Notes: a model not told the origin generated them from the letters alone. 64,000 nucleotides of DNA from DATKCT01 sp035513055 (GCA_035513055.1 DATKCT010000008.1:1-64000), one strand, 5' to 3'. Shown: positions 45,550 to 55,249, numbered from the stretch's first letter. Translations and numbers: made by a program.

Positions 45550-48500
45550 ATGGTGGGCTGTATTTCCTGGCAGAGCCGCACCCGTCGAATGGCGTTGGCG
45601 GCCGGAACGTGTTGCGCTCTTCCGGGGACGAGCGGGGCCGACGTTGTCATCAACGAGATTCATTATGATCCCGAGCCGAAGACGGAGCATGTCGAGTTTA
45701 TCGAACTGCACAATACAGCAGCGGAAGCGGTTTCGTTGGCGGGGTGGAGTTTCACTGAAGGCATTCGATACACCTTCGACGGCGATGCTCAGATCGAAGG
45801 CGGGGGCTATTATGTGCTGACGGAGGACGCGGTGCATTTTGACCGGAAGTTCGGAAGCATTTTCGCGGGAGGACGCCAAGCGGATGCTCAGTGGCAGGAG
45901 GGGGTTTTGAGCAACGATGGGGAGAGGGTGGCGCTGCGCGACGCCGGGGACGCGTTGGTGGACGAGGTGAGCTACCGTGCCGAGTTTCCCTGGCCCATAG
46001 CCGCCAATGGGGAAGGGGCGTCCATGGAATTGATTCATCCGGCATTGGACAATGACCTCGGCGGTAGCTGGCGATCCTCGCTCGCGCCCACTCCAGGACG
46101 GACCAATTCGGTGTATGCGGAGAACGCTCCTCCCCAGATCCGGCAGGTCGGGCACAGCCCCGCGATGCCCACGACGCAGCAGGAAACGGTGATCACGGCG
46201 AAGGTGACGGATCCTGACGGAGTAGCACAAGTCGAGTTGCTCGTGCAGGTCGTGGAACCTGGCCAGTATCTGCCGGCTTTCCTGGCAAAGAGCGCGTCCG
46301 AACTGCTGCGCAATCCGAACACGCTGCGTGAGCCGAATCCGGAGTTTGATAATCCGGCGAACTGGGAGACCGTGGCGATGACGGACGATGGGGAAGGGCC
46401 GGATGCGGAGGCGGGGGACGACATCTACACGGCGGTGCTGCCGGCGAGGGGGAATCGTTCTTTGACGCGCTACCGCATTCGAGCGGTGGATGGGAAAGGC
46501 GCCGCGCTGCGCGTTCCGCATGCGGACGATCCGTCCTTGAATTTCGCCTTCTTTTCCTATGACGGCGTCCCGGAGTACGAGGCGACGACCCGGACCGTGG
46601 CGGCCGAGGGGGTTCCTTATACGCATTCCCGGGAGGTAATGACTTCGCTGCCGGTGTATTTCTTGCTGACAGACGCCGCGGATTTTGCGCAGTGCATCGC
46701 CTACAACGGGGCCGATCAGATTCCGGGAAACAACTACGACGCGCGCAGCGCGTTTAACTGGAGCGGCACATTTGTTTACAATGGGAAGGTTTACGACAAC
46801 ATCGCCTATCGATTGCGCCAGAAAAACGACCGCTACGGCGGGAGCGGAAAGCGCAGCATGCGATTCCGCTTCAACCGTGGCCGTCACATCCAATTGCACG
46901 ACGAGTTTGGAAACCCTTATCCGGAGAAATGGCGGACGCTGAACACGAGCAAAATGCGGGCGCGCGGCGGGGAGAACTTCGGCATGTATGAAGCGATGAA
47001 TCACGTATTGTGGGATCTCGTCGGTGTGCCGGCTCCGGAAACGCACTGGCATCATTTCCGGGTCGTAAAGACGAAAGACGAAGTCCCGCAGCCGTCGATT
47101 TTCGGGACTCCGCGCAACGCGCAGTATTTGGGAGATTTTTTCGGAATGTATCTCGCGATCGAGGACTATGACGGGAACTTTCTGGATGCGCGCGGGCTCC
47201 CTGATGGAAACCTTTATAAATTGAAGAGTTCAGTTCTGGATGGCCGTCAGGTAGAGCGCAATCAAGGCAAGCACTCGGTGGACGACGCCTCCGACTATTC
47301 CAACATTTTGCAGAACCTCCGGCCGCAACGGGACGTGGAATGGCTGAACACGTATGTGAATTACGAGCACTACAATCGCTACCACACAGTAGTGGAGGCG
47401 GTGCGGCATTATGACGTGCAACCGAATTTGGCTGAGCATTTGAAGAACCGGGCGTTTTACTTTCCGCTGGAGGACAGGGAGGCAAATCCTTTGGGGCGCT
47501 TGCACACGCTGCCTTGGGACTCGGACACGAGTTGGGGTCCTAACTGGAACGCGGGAATCGATTTCGCCCATCAAGCCCTTTTCAACGGCGCGGGCCGGGA
47601 GGGGATGATTACCGAATACAAGAACACGGTGCGCGCGTTTCGCGATCTGATCTGGCGGGAGGATCAAATCAATCCCGTGTTGGACCGGCTGGCGGCGGTG
47701 ATCGCAGATTTCGTTCCGGCGGACCGGGACCGGTGGAACGGCGCTCCGGCGGAAGCCGGGTCGGAGACGATCGGGCCGTTGGAGAGCAAAACGGAGGACA
47801 TGAAGCGCTTTGCCTGGACCGGCGGAAGCTGGACGGGAGGCAACGATCCGGTGGGTGAATCCCGCGACTCCGGCATTTCGGGCCGGGAAGGCCGGGACGC
47901 CTATTTGGATTGGCTGGCGCGCGATGGGATTGTGCCGAACCGGCCCGTGATTCGTTATGCGGGAGCGGCAGGGTTTCCCGTGGACGGGTTGCGCTTTGGC
48001 TCGTCGACGTTCAGCACGTCGGTTTTTGGAGGCGCTCCTTTCGCGGCCATGGAGTGGCGGCTGGCGGAAGTGACCGATCCCGGGCTGCCGGATTACGATC
48101 CGGCGGAAAGCTTCCTTTGGGAATGGAGAGCAACCTGGCAATCCGGCGAGTTGGGAGAGTTTGTCGAGGAGATTGAGGTTTCCGCGGCGGAAGTGCGCGC
48201 AGGGCGGACTTATCGCGCCCGGGTAAGGATGAAGGACAGCGTGGGGAAATGGAGTTCCTGGTCCGAGCCTCTGCAGTTCACCACGGGATTGCCAGAGGGC
48301 ATCGTGCAATTGCAGCGCGACTTGGTGATCAGCGAGATTATGTTTCACCCCGCGGATCCCAGCGCCGATGAGGAATCCTTGGGCTTTACCGGAAGGGATT
48401 TCGAGTACATCGAACTCTACAATGCCGGGCAGCAGCCGTTGGATCTTGCCGCATTGCGGTTCACTAAAGGCATTGATTTCGATTTCGCGAGCGGGTCTGG

Positions 48501-49149
48501 AGGTCTATTGGCTCCGGGTGCCGTCGTGCTGGTGGTTTCCAATTTGGAAGCTTTCGTTCTGCGCTACGGCGCGAGTCTTCCGGTGGTGGGGGAATACTCA
48601 GGGCAACTCGATAATGCCGGAGAACGGATCAAGTTGTCCTTCGGCGGCGGCACGCCGGTGCATGAATTCGAGTATCTCGATGGGCCGCCGTGGCCGGATG
48701 AGGCCGATGGATCGGGGGCGAGTCTCGAGTGGATTGGTTACGCGGGAGGAGTGGATCCTGGAGATCCCGCGGGCTGGATTGCGGGTCCAGTGGGCGGGAC
48801 GCCGGGCGTGGCGGGACCGGGGTCCTCACCTGAAATGAAAGACCGGGATGGGGACGGTTTTTCGGACGCCCAAGAGGCGCTGGCGGGCACGGATCCCGAG
48901 GATGCGAAGTCCGTATTGCGCCTGCTCTCGATCGAGCGCATTGGGCAGGGTTGGCGTTTGGCTTGGACTTCGGAGCCGGGAATCCGCTACCGGGTCGAGT
49001 ATGCCGCGGACATGGCATCCGGCGGCTGGGTTCAAGCGACCGAGCTTAGCGGAACTGGGCCACAGGCGGAGTGGACGGACGAGGATCCTGGGCGGGTGGA
49101 CAACGTGAGGGGGCATTACCGGATTCGGGCCCTGGGTCTTGAGGAGTAG
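45550..49149 (+). CDS. second giant secreted CotH/lamin-tail protein
   Basis: The start at 45550 follows GAGGAGAG and gives 1199 residues. The weak signal segment MALAAGTCCALPGTSG suggests export. A lamin-tail domain (DVVINEIHYDP, VEFIELHNTA) occupies about 30-190. A CotH-type region spans about 355-760, with MRFRFNRG, GNLYKLKSS and TLPWDSDTSWG. A fibronectin-like region and a second lamin-tail domain (LVISEIMFHPAD) follow. Thrombospondin type 3 (DRDGDGFSDAQEALAGTDPED) and a tail ending HYRIRAL close the protein, matching the tails of the 4351 gene and the right-end gene. It lies 22 bases after its paralogue, so the pair is probably co-transcribed. Function is unknown; surface binding plus phosphoryl transfer is one reading. 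Confidence 0.83.
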   Translation: MVGCISWQSRTRRMALAAGTCCALPGTSGADVVINEIHYDPEPKTEHVEFIELHNTAAEAVSLAGWSFTEGIRYTFDGDAQIEGGGYYVLTEDAVHFDRKFGSIFAGGRQADAQWQEGVLSNDGERVALRDAGDALVDEVSYRAEFPWPIAANGEGASMELIHPALDNDLGGSWRSSLAPTPGRTNSVYAENAPPQIRQVGHSPAMPTTQQETVITAKVTDPDGVAQVELLVQVVEPGQYLPAFLAKSASELLRNPNTLREPNPEFDNPANWETVAMTDDGEGPDAEAGDDIYTAVLPARGNRSLTRYRIRAVDGKGAALRVPHADDPSLNFAFFSYDGVPEYEATTRTVAAEGVPYTHSREVMTSLPVYFLLTDAADFAQCIAYNGADQIPGNNYDARSAFNWSGTFVYNGKVYDNIAYRLRQKNDRYGGSGKRSMRFRFNRGRHIQLHDEFGNPYPEKWRTLNTSKMRARGGENFGMYEAMNHVLWDLVGVPAPETHWHHFRVVKTKDEVPQPSIFGTPRNAQYLGDFFGMYLAIEDYDGNFLDARGLPDGNLYKLKSSVLDGRQVERNQGKHSVDDASDYSNILQNLRPQRDVEWLNTYVNYEHYNRYHTVVEAVRHYDVQPNLAEHLKNRAFYFPLEDREANPLGRLHTLPWDSDTSWGPNWNAGIDFAHQALFNGAGREGMITEYKNTVRAFRDLIWREDQINPVLDRLAAVIADFVPADRDRWNGAPAEAGSETIGPLESKTEDMKRFAWTGGSWTGGNDPVGESRDSGISGREGRDAYLDWLARDGIVPNRPVIRYAGAAGFPVDGLRFGSSTFSTSVFGGAPFAAMEWRLAEVTDPGLPDYDPAESFLWEWRATWQSGELGEFVEEIEVSAAEVRAGRTYRARVRMKDSVGKWSSWSEPLQFTTGLPEGIVQLQRDLVISEIMFHPADPSADEESLGFTGRDFEYIELYNAGQQPLDLAALRFTKGIDFDFASGSGGLLAPGAVVLVVSNLEAFVLRYGASLPVVGEYSGQLDNAGERIKLSFGGGTPVHEFEYLDGPPWPDEADGSGASLEWIGYAGGVDPGDPAGWIAGPVGGTPGVAGPGSSPEMKDRDGDGFSDAQEALAGTDPEDAKSVLRLLSIERIGQGWRLAWTSEPGIRYRVEYAADMASGGWVQATELSGTGPQAEWTDEDPGRVDNVRGHYRIRALGLEE

Positions 49150-49236
49150 ACGTTTCTTGAGGCTCGCGAGCCGGGACCGGGCGTGGTAGGTTCAGCGGTA
49201 GTGAAGGCGAAAAGGGAAGCGGCCCCGAATCGGGGG

Positions 49237-49464
49237 ATGAAGAAACTCTGGATCTACGGAATTCCGGGCTTGGTTCTGGCGTTGACGGTTCCCTGGGCTT
49301 TCACGGGGGACGGAGGAAGGTGGTGGGGATTCCCCGGTTGGGCTGTCTATAGCCTGGGGGCCAGTGTCATCTACGCGGTGATAGTGTCGTGGATGCTGGG
49401 GCGGGGGTGGGAGGCGTCGGCGGAGGGGCCTGATTGGTGGAAGGACGAGGACGGGGCGAGTTGA
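49237..49464 (+). CDS. small membrane protein preceding a sodium:solute symporter
   Basis: From MKKLWIYGIPG it has 75 residues with two hydrophobic segments (IPGLVLALTVPWAF and WAVYSLGASVIYAVIVSWML). Small two-helix proteins (DUF3311-like) often precede sodium:solute symporters, as here, and may be accessory subunits. GTG at 49183 or 49201 are possible upstream starts. The stop is followed one base later by the symporter start. Confidence 0.6.
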   Translation: MKKLWIYGIPGLVLALTVPWAFTGDGGRWWGFPGWAVYSLGASVIYAVIVSWMLGRGWEASAEGPDWWKDEDGAS

Positions 49465-49465
49465 G

Positions 49466-50971
49466 ATGGGCGGAGAGAAGGGAGAGGGCCTGCTGGGGAC
49501 GGGCGGGTTGCTGTGTCTGCTGGGTTATCTGGCGCTGATGCTGACGCTCGGGTGGGCGGGGTATCGGGCGCGCCGCGAGCATTCGCTGGCGGATTTCTAC
49601 CTGGGCGGGCGGGGCCTCGGCCTGGCGGTTCTGTTTTTGACGCTCTACGCCACGCAATACAGCGGCAACACTCTTCTGGGCTTTGTGGGGCAGGCCTACA
49701 GGAACGGGTTCACTTTCCTGGTCAGCGTGACGTTCATGATGGCGGTGGTTGGAGCCTACCTGGTTTATGCGCCGCGATTGCATCGATTGGCGCACCAGCG
49801 CGGGTACATCACCATGGGGGACTACGTGCAGGACCGGTTTGGAGACCGCCGGCTCACGGTGTTAGCGTCGCTGCTAGGCGTGGCGGCCTTGGCCAACTAT
49901 GTTTTGACCAACCTCAAGGTGTTGGGCGAGCTGACAGAAATGATCAGCGGCGGCCGAATCAGTTACACTTGGGGCGTGATTCTATTGGCGGCAGTGATGG
50001 TGGTGTATGAAGCAGCGGGAGGAATGCGGGCCGTGGCCTGGACCGATGTGGCGCAGGGGCTCGTGTTGTTGGTCGGCGTCGTCGTGATCTTTGCGGCATT
50101 GCAGACGCTGAGCGGAGGGATGGGCGCGGCCGGAGAATTGATCGCGGAACAGCGACCGGATTTCTACCCGGCGCCTTCGGCTTCCCAAAAGACGACGTGG
50201 TTGAGCACGCTGGTCCTGGTGTTCGCGGGAATCTCGATGTATCCGCACGCGATCCAGCGGATCTACGCGGCGCGGGACGCCCGGGTGTTGCGCCGATCCC
50301 TGCAACTGATGGTCTTCATGCCCTTGTTTACGACCTTGTTGATGGTGACTCTCGGCATTCTCGGAACGGCGCGACTTCCAGCGCTGGACGGCAGCGAGAG
50401 CGACCGGGTTACTCTGTTGCTCCTCGAGGATTTGGTCGAGAATTCGCCGGGGCTGCGCTGGATGGTCTTGCTTTTCGTCGGCGCAATTGTGGCGGGCACG
50501 ATGTCGACGGTGGATTCGTCCATGTTGGCGATTTCGAGTCAGTTGACGCGGGATGTGTATCAACCCTGGAGCAAGGTGACCGACGAACGGCGGCTGAGCG
50601 CTTGGGCCAAGGTGAGTTCCGTGGTTTTGACGGCGGTCGTTGTCGGGTTGACCCTGATCTTGCGAGAGCGGAACATTTGGGCCTTGATCGAGATCAAGCT
50701 GGAGTTGCTATGCCAAGTGGCGCCGGCGGTCTTGGTCGGCTTGCATTGGAGGAACATGCGAAGCGGACCGGTTCTGGCGGGGATGTTTGTGGGGACCCTA
50801 TTGGCTTTGACGCTCATGATGGGAGCTTGGCAGGGCTTGGCATGGGTCTCAGACAAACCGCTGGGAGTTCACGCCGGCGTGTGGGGTTTGGGCGTGAACC
50901 TCGCCATTGCCGTGGGAGGCAGCCTGTGGCTGAGACCGGGCAGGGCGGGGGCGTTCCGCGCCGAGGGCTAA
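49466..50971 (+). CDS. sodium:solute symporter family transporter
   Basis: This 501-residue protein has about 13 membrane helices. Family features are visible: YLGGRGLGLAVLFLTLYATQYSGNT near the start, GMRAVAWTDVAQG in the middle, and GTMSTVDSSMLAISSQLTRD late, which carries Na+-binding residues of helix 8. It is closest in pattern to SSS transporters of the pantothenate/proline type. The substrate is unknown. It is coupled to the small membrane protein just upstream. Confidence 0.88.
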   Translation: MGGEKGEGLLGTGGLLCLLGYLALMLTLGWAGYRARREHSLADFYLGGRGLGLAVLFLTLYATQYSGNTLLGFVGQAYRNGFTFLVSVTFMMAVVGAYLVYAPRLHRLAHQRGYITMGDYVQDRFGDRRLTVLASLLGVAALANYVLTNLKVLGELTEMISGGRISYTWGVILLAAVMVVYEAAGGMRAVAWTDVAQGLVLLVGVVVIFAALQTLSGGMGAAGELIAEQRPDFYPAPSASQKTTWLSTLVLVFAGISMYPHAIQRIYAARDARVLRRSLQLMVFMPLFTTLLMVTLGILGTARLPALDGSESDRVTLLLLEDLVENSPGLRWMVLLFVGAIVAGTMSTVDSSMLAISSQLTRDVYQPWSKVTDERRLSAWAKVSSVVLTAVVVGLTLILRERNIWALIEIKLELLCQVAPAVLVGLHWRNMRSGPVLAGMFVGTLLALTLMMGAWQGLAWVSDKPLGVHAGVWGLGVNLAIAVGGSLWLRPGRAGAFRAEG

Positions 50972-51151
50972 CCCGCATTTCTCACACCTTTTCTGCTGTG
51001 GCGCGCTGCGCCCCGTCCTGCCTGCGGTCCGCTTGCCTCGGGTTTGAACAGGGCATACTCACCCAGCCCGGCGTCCTCGGCTGCGCGCGGCCTGGGCAGC
51101 AAGGGGTTCGCAGCGCCTCGCGACGAAACGGCATGAGAAATCCGGGCTAAC
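50968..51151. repeat. intergenic region bounded by inverted copies of the GAGAAATGCGGG motif
   Basis: The left end (about 50968-50984) is the motif in inverted orientation, followed by an inverted copy of the 26-bp repeat (50988-51014). The right end (51101-51151) is a full family A repeat in direct orientation. The whole ~185-base unit therefore has inverted termini and no coding content, like a small non-autonomous element. No target duplication is evident. Confidence 0.6.
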
Positions 51152-51209
51152 CAATCGTTCTCTTCCCATGGACCCCGGCGGATTGCCGGTGTGGTCCGGC
51201 CCAATTGGG

Positions 51210-51980
51210 TCAACCTTGGAGGGCGGTGAGCGAAAGCGAATAGAGGTTGTTGAGAACGTGCAGGATCAGCGGAATCCAGAGAGAGCCGGAGGCGGCGCGA
51301 GCCCAACCGAGCAAGAGGCCGAGACAGAAGATCAAGGCAATGAAGAACAGATCGTATTGGAGATGGATCAATGACCAAGTGGCCGAGGTGAACAGGACCG
51401 TTCCCGCCGTCCCGAGCCAGGAGCGGCGTAGACCTTCGAAGAGGAATCCGCGAAAGAAGAGTTCCTCGGCGATGGGCGCGGCGAGGACTACGGCCAACCA
51501 GAGCAGGGGAGTGAACCTGGCAGACCGGTAGATTTCGGCAATGTAGATTTCGGCCGAATCTTGCCCTGCCCAGCGAATGATCCATTCCGAGACGGCGACG
51601 AAGGCGGCGAACACGAGGACCCAAAGGACGAGGTCGCGCAAGCGGAACCGGTCGAGGCGAAGGTATTGCGAAAGAGACATTCCCCGTCGCAATGCTGCGA
51701 GGAGAAGGACGAGAGGGATTGTCAGGGCGGCGGAAGCGAGAACGGCGAGGGCGAAATGGAGGCCGTCGGTTTCCAGCCCGGCCGCAAGATCCATCGTGGG
51801 GACGCCGGGATGACGGAGTCCCAAGACAGCGAGAAAGGCCAAAGCGACAGCGATTTGGGCGGCGACCCACACGCCGGCAATGGGGATGGCGAGGGCGAGG
51901 GTGGCTCCTGGGGACCAGGGTTTGCCGAGTGGAGGCGGGATAGCCTGACGTTCCGGGACGTCCGGCTGAGGCGAAGACAT
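51210..51980 (-). CDS. CPBP-family intramembrane protease
   Basis: The protein has 256 residues and about seven membrane segments. The catalytic motif is AEELFFRGFLFEGLR, and later histidines are in SATWSLIHLQYD and LILHVLNNLYSL, as in the type II CAAX/CPBP family. Substrate unknown. It is on the same strand as the Tol-Pal genes and lies after pal, but 84 bases separate them, so membership of that operon is uncertain. Confidence 0.85.
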   Translation of the reverse strand: MSSPQPDVPERQAIPPPLGKPWSPGATLALAIPIAGVWVAAQIAVALAFLAVLGLRHPGVPTMDLAAGLETDGLHFALAVLASAALTIPLVLLLAALRRGMSLSQYLRLDRFRLRDLVLWVLVFAAFVAVSEWIIRWAGQDSAEIYIAEIYRSARFTPLLWLAVVLAAPIAEELFFRGFLFEGLRRSWLGTAGTVLFTSATWSLIHLQYDLFFIALIFCLGLLLGWARAASGSLWIPLILHVLNNLYSLSLTALQG

Positions 51981-52064
51981 GGCGGAGTTTTTCAGGGATG
52001 GTGCGACGCGGCAACTCGACTCGGGATGCCGCTCGCGCCGCTCGTTCGACAGATGGGCCGGAGA

Positions 52065-52589
52065 TCAGCGTTGGATCACCGCGCCGAATTCCGCGCGGCG
52101 GTCGTAGTAATCCCCTTGTCCCGTGAGGTAATCCTCTCCGTAGCTGAGGGTCTGGATGTTTTGAGCAGGCACTCCCATGTTCAGGAGTTCGGCGCGGACG
52201 GCCATGGCCCGCCGTTCTCCGAGGGCGCGGTTGTATTCGAAAGTCCCCACTTCATCAGTGTGACCGGCGATGATGATATAGGTGCTGCGGGCGATGCCGG
52301 CGAGACGTTCGACCTTTGGCATCTCGCTGAGGTCGACGACGGAGCTGTCGAAGGCGAAATAGACAGGTTCAACCGGGTCGCGTTGAACATTTTCGCTGCC
52401 GGGCCCGTAAAGGGACACCCCGTCCATGCGCGGCGGCAGGGCCGCATAGTTCAGGGGGTCGCCCTCCCCGGGTCCGTAAGGGTCGCCGCCTTTTTTCCTG
52501 AGGCCGCTACAACCGGCGGCGAAGGCGAGCAAGAGCGCGGGGAAGAAGAGGAGGGGAACGCTGCGAAGGAGAAGGGTGGTTCTGGTCAT
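52065..52589 (-). CDS. pal: peptidoglycan-associated lipoprotein Pal
   Basis: From MTRTTLLLRS it has 174 residues, with a lipoprotein signal ending FAAGC. An OmpA-like domain binds peptidoglycan: PVYFAFDSSVVD, IIIAGHTDEVGTFEYN and NRALGERRAMAVRAEL are the usual motifs. The final RRAEFGAVI closes the domain. It is the last gene of the Tol-Pal cluster that keeps the outer membrane attached during constriction. Confidence 0.93.
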   Translation of the reverse strand: MTRTTLLLRSVPLLFFPALLLAFAAGCSGLRKKGGDPYGPGEGDPLNYAALPPRMDGVSLYGPGSENVQRDPVEPVYFAFDSSVVDLSEMPKVERLAGIARSTYIIIAGHTDEVGTFEYNRALGERRAMAVRAELLNMGVPAQNIQTLSYGEDYLTGQGDYYDRRAEFGAVIQR

Positions 52590-52626
52590 GGGAAACAAGT
52601 TAGGATGGATGGAGCGCGGCGCGGAG

Positions 52627-53775
52627 TCAGGGGCTCCAGGAGGGCTCGCTGATGCCGGTCATATCGGGCAGAATCCGGACGGAGGCGCCGGTTTCCGTGT
52701 CGAGCCGGAAGAGGGCGCCGCCAGAGGTGAAGATCAAGTGGCGAGAGTCGGCTCCCCAGGCCGGGTCTTCTCCAGCCCGCAATTGAGCGGTCCGGCCCGT
52801 GGGAAACTCGTGGACGGCCATGACCATGCTTCCGCCGGCGCGCGCGGTGAAGACGAGGCGCTTTCCGTCGGGCGACCAATCGGGTTCGGTGCAGTAGTTG
52901 AACCCGAGATTGAGTTTTCGAGGCGTGCCGCCGCCCGAGGACATGCGGTAGATCTGCGGCAAGCTTCCGGTGCTCGCGCAATAGACGAGTTCGCGGCCGT
53001 CGGGCGACCAAGAAGGCGAGGATTCGATGGCGGCGGTGCGGGTGAGGGCGCGGGGACGGCCGCCGGAACTGCCGGTCACGTAGAGTTCGCTATTTCCAGA
53101 AAAACTCATGGTTAGGGCGAGGGAACGATTGTCGGGAGAGAACGCGGCGCCTCCGTTGGTGCCTGGGTAACTGATGATGCGGCGGCGAGCCCCGGATTGA
53201 AGGTCGAGGATCTCGATGTCTGGGTAACCGCTGCGGTAACTGGTGAAGGCGAGGAGACGGCGGTCGTTGGAGATGGCGGGGGCGACGGCGATGGAACCAT
53301 CGCGGGTGAGCTGCCGCAAACCGGCCCCGTCGTAGTCGCACAGGAAGATTTCCTTCGAGCGGCCGCGCCGGGCGGTAAAGACGATGCGGGAGGAGGCGAA
53401 TCCGGGCCGGCCGGTGAGAGCGAAAACGATGTCGTCGCTGAGGGCGTGAATGGAGGCGGGCAGACTGCCGGCGTCGTAGCGGCGGTCGAAGACGGACTGA
53501 CCGGCCGGATTGAACAGGGTCGCCAGAGCTTGGGATCCGTCCGCGGACCCTTGAACGCGGAAGGCGTCCGGTCGATTCGAGAATGTGATGACGCCGGAGT
53601 CGCGGAGGTCGGCGCGCAGACGTTCCGTGGCGGCCGCTCCGGCGCTGCCGGCGAAGCTCCGCAGGGATAAGGGAACTCGATTCGAGCCGGTGACGGTGAG
53701 TTCGTCCTCGAGTTGAGCCGGGAGAGGAGAGACGGCGGCGCAGCCGAGCAGGGCGAGAAGGGCAAGGCGGGTCAT
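52627..53775 (-). CDS. tolB: Tol-Pal system beta-propeller protein TolB
   Basis: From MTRLALLALLGC it has 382 residues with a signal peptide. An N-terminal alpha/beta domain is followed by a six-bladed propeller whose repeats read FTARRGRSKEIFLCDYDG, PAISNDRRLLAFTSYRSG, FSPDNRSLALTMSFSGN and PSWSPDGRELVYCAS. These are TolB/WD40-like. It links Pal to the inner-membrane Tol proteins. It lies between tolA and pal with a 16-base gap to tolA. Confidence 0.93.
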   Translation of the reverse strand: MTRLALLALLGCAAVSPLPAQLEDELTVTGSNRVPLSLRSFAGSAGAAATERLRADLRDSGVITFSNRPDAFRVQGSADGSQALATLFNPAGQSVFDRRYDAGSLPASIHALSDDIVFALTGRPGFASSRIVFTARRGRSKEIFLCDYDGAGLRQLTRDGSIAVAPAISNDRRLLAFTSYRSGYPDIEILDLQSGARRRIISYPGTNGGAAFSPDNRSLALTMSFSGNSELYVTGSSGGRPRALTRTAAIESSPSWSPDGRELVYCASTGSLPQIYRMSSGGGTPRKLNLGFNYCTEPDWSPDGKRLVFTARAGGSMVMAVHEFPTGRTAQLRAGEDPAWGADSRHLIFTSGGALFRLDTETGASVRILPDMTGISEPSWSP

Positions 53776-53791
53776 TACGGGATGAGTGGAA

Positions 53792-54781
53792 TCACTCGAG
53801 CTGGAATTTAATCTTTGGTCGGTAGAGGTCGTCGCGGAGTCCGGGAGGGAAGGGGTCGACCCGGTCAACGGAGCGGGCCGAAGCTACGGCAGCTTCGTCC
53901 ATTGCGGCGTTGCCGGAAGACTCGACGAGCCGGACGCCGGTCACCGTTCCATCGCGCCGGATCGTGACCTCGACGCGGGCGTGAGGAGAGGTCAAGAGTT
54001 CCCGGGGCGGGCGCCAGGCGTTCTGGAAGGTTTCCTGAACGTGCCGGGAATAAGCTTGGAGGGCTTGGGCCGAGGGTCCTGAGGGGCTGCCGGTATCCGG
54101 GGGGACGGCTGGGACCGCGCGTGGCGGCGGATCCTCGACCGGGACAGGTTTGGGGGCGGGATCGTCATCGACCGGAAGGGCCTTGGGGGGAGGTTCTTCA
54201 GCGACGACGGGTTTCGGGGCGGGCTTGGGAACGGGCTTCGATTCTGCAGGCGTCTTGGGTTGGGTTCTTGAAGGCGAGACCGGGGCTGGCTTGGGCGCGG
54301 GCTCGGGTTTGGGCTCAGGCTTGGGCTCAGGCTTGGGTTTGGGTTCGGGTTTGGGCTCGGGCTTGGGCTCAGGCTTGGGTTCGGGTTTGGGCTCAGGCTC
54401 AGACTCAGGCTCGGGTTTGGGCTCGGGTTCAGGCTCCTGTTCGGGGACGGGGACAGGCTCGCGGCGCCGGTCGGCCGCGGGCAGAGCCAGGCGGGAGGCG
54501 GGTTCATTTTCTGGAGCGGCGCCTGGAAGAGAGGGAAGATGCCGGTTCTCGCGCAGGCGATCTTGCAGAGCGCGGTTTTGGTCTGGGGGCATCGGTTCCG
54601 CCGGCGCTGCGGCGTCCAATCTCAGGAGGAGTGCAGGCGAGAGCCGCGAGGGGGAAAACGCGGAGGCGGGCGAGGCCCTGAGGATCTGCGGGAAGAGCAG
54701 CCAGACGAGGGCCAGCGCGTGCAGAGCCAGAACGAGGCCAAAGACGAAACGGAAAAGTGCTTGCGGGCGTCGCATGATCAC
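53792..54781 (-). CDS. tolA: TolA/TonB-type energy transducer with a long Glu-Pro-Lys-Pro linker
   Basis: The protein has 329 residues. One N-terminal transmembrane helix (about 11-30) is followed by a periplasmic linker. Residues about 115-165 are almost wholly repeats of EPKP/EPEP, a stiff periplasm-spanning rod. The C-terminal ~85 residues (VEVTIRRDGTVTGVRLVESS, AMDEAAVASARSV) are the TonB/TolA C-terminal fold. The start overlaps the ExbD/TolR stop by ATGA. The tolB-pal context argues for TolA, although the C-terminal fold resembles TonB. The repeat length may vary between strains. Confidence 0.8.
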   Translation of the reverse strand: MIMRRPQALFRFVFGLVLALHALALVWLLFPQILRASPASAFSPSRLSPALLLRLDAAAPAEPMPPDQNRALQDRLRENRHLPSLPGAAPENEPASRLALPAADRRREPVPVPEQEPEPEPKPEPESEPEPKPEPKPEPKPEPKPEPKPKPEPKPEPKPEPAPKPAPVSPSRTQPKTPAESKPVPKPAPKPVVAEEPPPKALPVDDDPAPKPVPVEDPPPRAVPAVPPDTGSPSGPSAQALQAYSRHVQETFQNAWRPPRELLTSPHARVEVTIRRDGTVTGVRLVESSGNAAMDEAAVASARSVDRVDPFPPGLRDDLYRPKIKFQLE

Positions 54782-55218
54782 GGTGCCTCCGATTCGGAGC
54801 TGGAGGTGGGGCGCATGAGAAAGCCGACGTCCGTGATGCCGGCGTTGGTGAGGAGGTCCATGACGGCGCTGACTTGCCGGACGGTGAGTTCGCGATCGGC
54901 GCCGAGCACGACACTGGCTCCGGGCTGTTCGCTGTTCAGGCGGGCGAGTTCGGCGCTGAGAGTCGCGGCATCCACTGGTTGTCCGTTGAGTTCGAGTTGG
55001 GATTGGCGGTCAATGACCACGGTGACGACCCGGGAGGGATCGACAGCATCACGCCGGGCCCTGGTGGTGGGCAGGATGAGATCGGCCCGTTCGGCGAGGA
55101 GCGGAGCGGTGATCATGAATATGATAAGCAGGACGAAAGCAAGGTCCAGCAAAGGCGTGACGTTCAGCTCCGCAAGGGTCGAAGCGCTGTAATAGGAGCG
55201 GCGAGAAAAGCGTTTCAC
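54778..55218 (-). CDS. tolR: TolR/ExbD biopolymer transport protein
   Basis: This 146-residue protein has one N-terminal membrane helix, where LNVTPLLDLAFVLLIIFMIT contains the conserved Asp used in proton transfer. A periplasmic domain follows, including VTVVIDRQSQLELNGQPV and VVLGADRELTVRQVSAVMDLL. It partners with the upstream ExbB/TolQ protein and overlaps tolA by four bases. Confidence 0.92.
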   Translation of the reverse strand: MKRFSRRSYYSASTLAELNVTPLLDLAFVLLIIFMITAPLLAERADLILPTTRARRDAVDPSRVVTVVIDRQSQLELNGQPVDAATLSAELARLNSEQPGASVVLGADRELTVRQVSAVMDLLTNAGITDVGFLMRPTSSSESEAP

Positions 55219-55249
55219 AAGGGGGAGAGGCGGCGGGCGGACTTTTGGA

